Positions 61,099-64,000 of a stretch of DNA of 64,000 nt are shown here, piece after piece. The translations under genes were made by a program, and so were the position numbers. The notes beneath the pieces were generated by a model. That model did no database searches. It saw nothing but the letters and a program-made list of their open reading frames with translations, and was not told the origin of the DNA. This DNA is from JAWVFM01 sp963843315 (GTDB lineage: Bacteria; Actinomycetota; Thermoleophilia; Solirubrobacterales; 70-9). How positions within the stretch are numbered: the first letter of the stretch is position 1; every line of letters begins with the position of its first letter. The stretch covers positions 496,001 through 560,000 of the forward strand of contig CAWJJU010000005.1 in assembly GCA_963843315.1 (NCBI GenBank), given 5' to 3'.

Positions 61099-61860
61099 TC
61101 AGACCTCGGCCGAGGCGCCGCGGTGACGAGACCACATCTCGCGCGTCCAGGCGATCGCGCGGCGATCGGAGATCTCGTCGGTGTAGCGGCGCAGGCCCGG
61201 CGCCATGGGCGCCGCGTAGTCGTATTGGAACTCGGGGGGCTGCGTGAGGGGGAAGAAGAGCGCGGACGCGGTGAGGTCGGCCACGGAGAAGCGGTCACCG
61301 ACGAGGTAGTCCCCGTCGCCCAGTTCGGCCTCGATGCGGTCGAGGCCGGCGGCCACCTTGCGCTTCGACTCCTCCACCGCCGTCTCGTTGACGCTCATCG
61401 CCCGGCGCATGGCGAGCTTTGTGACTCCGAACGACAGGGTGTAGGCGCGTCCGGCGAGCGAGCCCATCGGGGCGGTGTATGTGGCGCAGAGGGAATCGGC
61501 CTCCTCGGCGAGCGAATGCCAGAAGAAGATGCGGCGAACGTCGGGGCCCACCTCGTCGCCCAGATACGCCTCCAGCCCGAGAGCCCTCTCGCGCTCGGCG
61601 GGGTCGTCGGGGTAGAGGGGCGGATCGGGATGCTCGCGCTCGAGCCAGGCGACGATGTCACTCGAGTCCGGCAGGGTCTCCTGGGGCGTGACGAGGATGG
61701 GGAACGTCTGGCGCCGCGTGAGGCGCATCGCCGTCACGACGTGCCAGGCCGGCGGCGAGGTGCGGCGCTCGTGAGGCACGCCCTTGTAGTCGAGGGCCCA
61801 GCGCGCCTTCTCGTTGAAGTGAGAGATGCGGAGCTGATGCAGGAGGGGCGTATCGGTCAT
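61099..61860 (-). CDS. Glutathione S-transferase-like protein
   Basis: 253 residues. N-terminal thioredoxin fold LHQLRISHFNEKARWALDYKGV, cis-Pro in TFPILVTPQETLPDSSDIVAWLE, and a helical C-terminal domain with YLVGDRFSVADLTASALFFPL. Conjugating or isomerising activity on an unknown thiol substrate (actinobacteria often use mycothiol instead). Start overlaps the DAK2 gene stop (ATGA). Confidence 0.83.
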   Translation of the reverse strand: MTDTPLLHQLRISHFNEKARWALDYKGVPHERRTSPPAWHVVTAMRLTRRQTFPILVTPQETLPDSSDIVAWLEREHPDPPLYPDDPAERERALGLEAYLGDEVGPDVRRIFFWHSLAEEADSLCATYTAPMGSLAGRAYTLSFGVTKLAMRRAMSVNETAVEESKRKVAAGLDRIEAELGDGDYLVGDRFSVADLTASALFFPLTQPPEFQYDYAAPMAPGLRRYTDEISDRRAIAWTREMWSRHRGASAEV

Positions 61861-63477
61861 TGCGCCGCGATCAGCCAGAAGTAGTGGCGCTGCCCGCCGT
61901 AGAGCGCCTCGAGCTCCACGCCGTCGGGCGCCTCGATGGCGTCGAGCTCGATGGGCGCCTCGGCGCCGCCGATCACCGTGACGATCTCCGCGCCCTCGGA
62001 AATGCGGGCGAGCGTCTTGGCCAAGGTCTCCTCCGCTCCGCCCCAGGCCACGACCTCGTCGCCCTCGAAGCCGACGCACTCGCCCACGCTGAACCGGCCC
62101 TCCGCGTCGTCCTTCACCGCCGCCGCAACGCTGCCGGCGCGGATACCCTCCAGGAGCTGGTCGATCAGCTCGGCGTTCTCGGCGGCGCCCGCATCGGGAT
62201 CCAGCTCGACCAGCGCCGCCAGCGCCGCCTGCTGCGAGCCCGTCGGGACCACGACCACATCGCGCTCGGCGTGGCGGGCCGCCTCCTTTGCCACCATCAC
62301 GACGTCCGGCGAGTTCGGCAGCAGCACCACCTCGTCCGCGCCGGTGGCCTCGATGCCTCGCAGGAGGTCGTTGGTGGAGGGGTTCAGCGTGGGGCCACCA
62401 TCGACCACCACTGCGCCCAGCTCACCGAACAGGCGCCCGAGGCCCTCGCCACTCGCGACCGCGACCACGCCGGTCTTCGCGCCCGCGAGCCGGGCGGCCC
62501 GCTCGGCGATCTGCTCGCTCATGTCGGCGATGTCCTCCCGCTCCACAGCCCCGGCGCCCGCGAAGATCGCCTTGGCCGCGTCGGGGTCGTCGGTGTGGAC
62601 GTGAACCTTCAGCGTCGTCTCGTCGCCCACGACCAGCACCGAGTCGCCGATCTCCTCGAGGCTCTGCACGAACGGCCGGCTCTCCAGCTCGCTCCCAGTG
62701 ACGATGAAGTTGGTGCAGAAGCGATAGCGCGAGCCGCTGTGGTGCACGTCGATCGTGCGGGCCGGCTCGTAGTGCGGGATCTCCGGCAGGTCGGCCGCCG
62801 CCCCGGCGAGGCCCGCGATCAGGCCGCGGACGATGACCGCCAGGCCAAGCGCCCCCGCGTCGACAACGCCCGCCTCCTCCAGGACCGCGAGCTGCTGGGG
62901 CGTGTGCTCGACGGCCGAGTCGGCGGCGGCGAGCGCGGTCGCGAGCATCTCCCCGAGGAGCGCGTTCTGCTGCTGCGTCTCCCGCGTCCGGGTCGAGGCG
63001 GTGCTGCTCCCAGTGCGCCAGCCTGCGCGACACCGCGGTGGCCATCTCGCGGATGACGGTGAGCATCGTGCCCTCGGCCGGCTCGCGCACCGAGTCGTAG
63101 GCCGCGCGCTCGGCGTTCGACAGCGCCGCGGCAACCAGCATCGGGTCGATCAGGCGGCCCGGCGGGGTCGCCAGCTCCTCGGCGGCGCCGCGCACGATCT
63201 GGCTGAGGATCACGCCGGAGTTGCCGCGGGCGCCCATGAGCGCGGCGCGGGCGACGCTGCGGACGATCTCGGGCCGCGCCGGGTCGCCGTCGCCCTCGTG
63301 CCCGAGCCGGTCGAGCTCGTCGAGCACGTGGCGCATCGTCAGCGCCATGTTGTCGCCGGTGTCGCCGTCGGCGACCGGGAACACGTTCAGGTCGTTGATC
63401 TCCTGGCGCCGTTCCTCGAGCTGCGCGCAGGCAACCTCGACGACGCCCCTGAACCTCTCTATCGACGAGTCCGCCAC
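61857..63477 (-). CDS. DAK2/YloV-family (FakA-like) kinase protein, one frame change
   Basis: N-terminal DhaL-like domain from ATG 63477: NVFPVADGDTGDNMALTMRHV and MGARGNSGVILSQIVRG give the nucleotide/Mg site. The rest, starting RETQQQNALLGEMLATAL and including CTNFIVTGSE, VHVHTDDPDAAKAI and LLPNSPDVVMVAKEAA, is in the next frame; one extra base near 62985-62995 (GACCCGGAC) accounts for it. About 540 residues. FakA relatives phosphorylate fatty acids with FakB; no FakB here. Located next to rpmB as in many Gram-positives. Confidence 0.85.
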
Positions 63478-63526
63478 GGCGGAGGATTATCTCCGAAGGC
63501 CCGCTGGAACGCAGGCTCGCGTGGGA

Positions 63527-63745
63527 TCAGCTCGCGGCGGCGGGGCGCTCGGGGGCGGCGTACTTGCGGACCTTGCCCGCCTTCAGGCAGCGCGTGCAGA
63601 CGTAGGCGCGGCGGGGGCTGCCACCGTCGTCGATCCGCACCTTCTGGAGGTTCGGGTCGAAGCGCCGCCTGGTCGCGACCATCGAGTGGCTGCGGTTGTT
63701 CCCGAACGCCGGGCCCTTGCCACAGGAAAAGCAGACCTTTGCCAT
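63527..63745 (-). CDS. rpmB: 50S ribosomal protein L28
   Basis: 72 residues from ATG 63745: AKVCFSCGKGPAFGNNRSHS, RRRFDPNLQKVRI, AYVCTRCLKAGKVRKY. Two CxxC pairs form the zinc (C+) type. The frame upstream to 63793 runs into the palindrome and is not used. Confidence 0.96.
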   Translation of the reverse strand: MAKVCFSCGKGPAFGNNRSHSMVATRRRFDPNLQKVRIDDGGSPRRAYVCTRCLKAGKVRKYAAPERPAAAS

Positions 63746-63780
63746 GAGGCGGGCATGGTAGCGGGCGCCCCAACCACCAT

Positions 63781-63824
63781 GAACGTCCCGCACTGATGGC
63801 TATACAGGGCAGCGAGGGACGTTC
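63781..63824. repeat. 44-bp GAACGTCCC palindrome, copy D
   Basis: GAACGTCCCGCACTG ... CAGCGAGGGACGTTC, arms with mismatches only near the centre; centre ATGGCTATACAGGG. Same orientation as copy B. Its right arm supplies two bases of the ribH stop codon. Confidence 0.9.
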
Positions 63825-64000
63825 ATACGGCGGGCGAAGCGATCTCGCCGCGGACCTTCGCCATGCCGATGAGCGCCAGCGCGGCGTTACGCCCCTGGTC
63901 GCGCTTGTCACCGCCGGCCCGGGCGACCGCCTGCTCCATGGTGTCGCACGTGATGACCCCGAACGCGCAGGGGACGCCGGTCGCGATCGCGACCTGGCCG
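63823..64000 (-). CDS. ribH: 6,7-dimethyl-8-ribityllumazine synthase, C-terminal part
   Basis: Cut by the window edge. The 58 visible residues read IATGVPCAFGVITCDTMEQAVARAG, GRNAALALIGMAKVRGEI, the standard C-terminal third of RibH (TG-P-FGV-T-DT-EQA-RAG-K). Condenses the pyrimidine and dihydroxybutanone phosphate in riboflavin synthesis. Its TGA is shared with the palindrome D arm. Confidence 0.9.
   Translation of the reverse strand, partial: GQVAIATGVPCAFGVITCDTMEQAVARAGGDKRDQGRNAALALIGMAKVRGEIASPAV

Overview
The window is GC-rich, densely packed bacterial DNA, mostly minus-strand. It looks like an actinobacterium of the Thermoleophilia / Solirubrobacterales type. The reasons are the actinobacterial core gene order, a WhiG/FliA-type sigma factor, many GTG and TTG starts, TGATG/ATGA start-stop couplings, and several secreted beta-propeller proteins ending in basic tails. 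That placement is inference from content, not a database result.

Left part (1-13.5 kb) is accessory in character. It holds two coupled methyltransferases, a P1B-type metal ATPase, two secreted beta-propeller proteins, an APC permease, a SpoIIAA-like protein, and then a 4.35-kb block: membrane-anchored UspA-like protein, AhpD-like protein, unknown protein, ATP-grasp enzyme and SDR. This block is bounded by a 25-bp direct repeat whose right copy includes the 3' end of a tRNA-Gly(GCC) gene, the arrangement left by tRNA-targeted integration. A 70-bp copy of the second methyltransferase's 3' end lies downstream of the ATPase.

Middle part (13.5-32 kb) carries RNase HI, an EF-G-like GTPase, a sigma factor, XerC, an L,D-transpeptidase, an epimerase plus acyltransferase pair, a 5-FCL-like protein plus hydrolase pair, a sulfotransferase, ilvD, thiD, dprA and comM, and a large secreted NHL-type propeller.

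Right part (32-64 kb) is core chromosome: yraN, rnhB, lepB, rplS, trmD, a KH protein, rpsP, ffh; a cytochrome b cassette; ftsY, smc, rnc, acpP, plsX, rpmF, DUF177; small catabolic genes; a SepIVA-like protein, coaD, rsmD, recG; a DAK2/YloV protein, rpmB and the 3' end of ribH.

Four points stand out. (1) The smc gene encodes only about 790 residues and no hinge domain is recognisable. (2) Six genes, including smc, comM, DUF177 and the DAK2 protein, each need one +1 frame change to read through; the uniform direction suggests single-base insertion errors in the assembly, though real frameshifts cannot be excluded. (3) At least four families of palindromic repeats lie almost exclusively just behind stop codons. 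(4) RNase III and the EF-G-like GTPase both lack residues normally considered catalytic.
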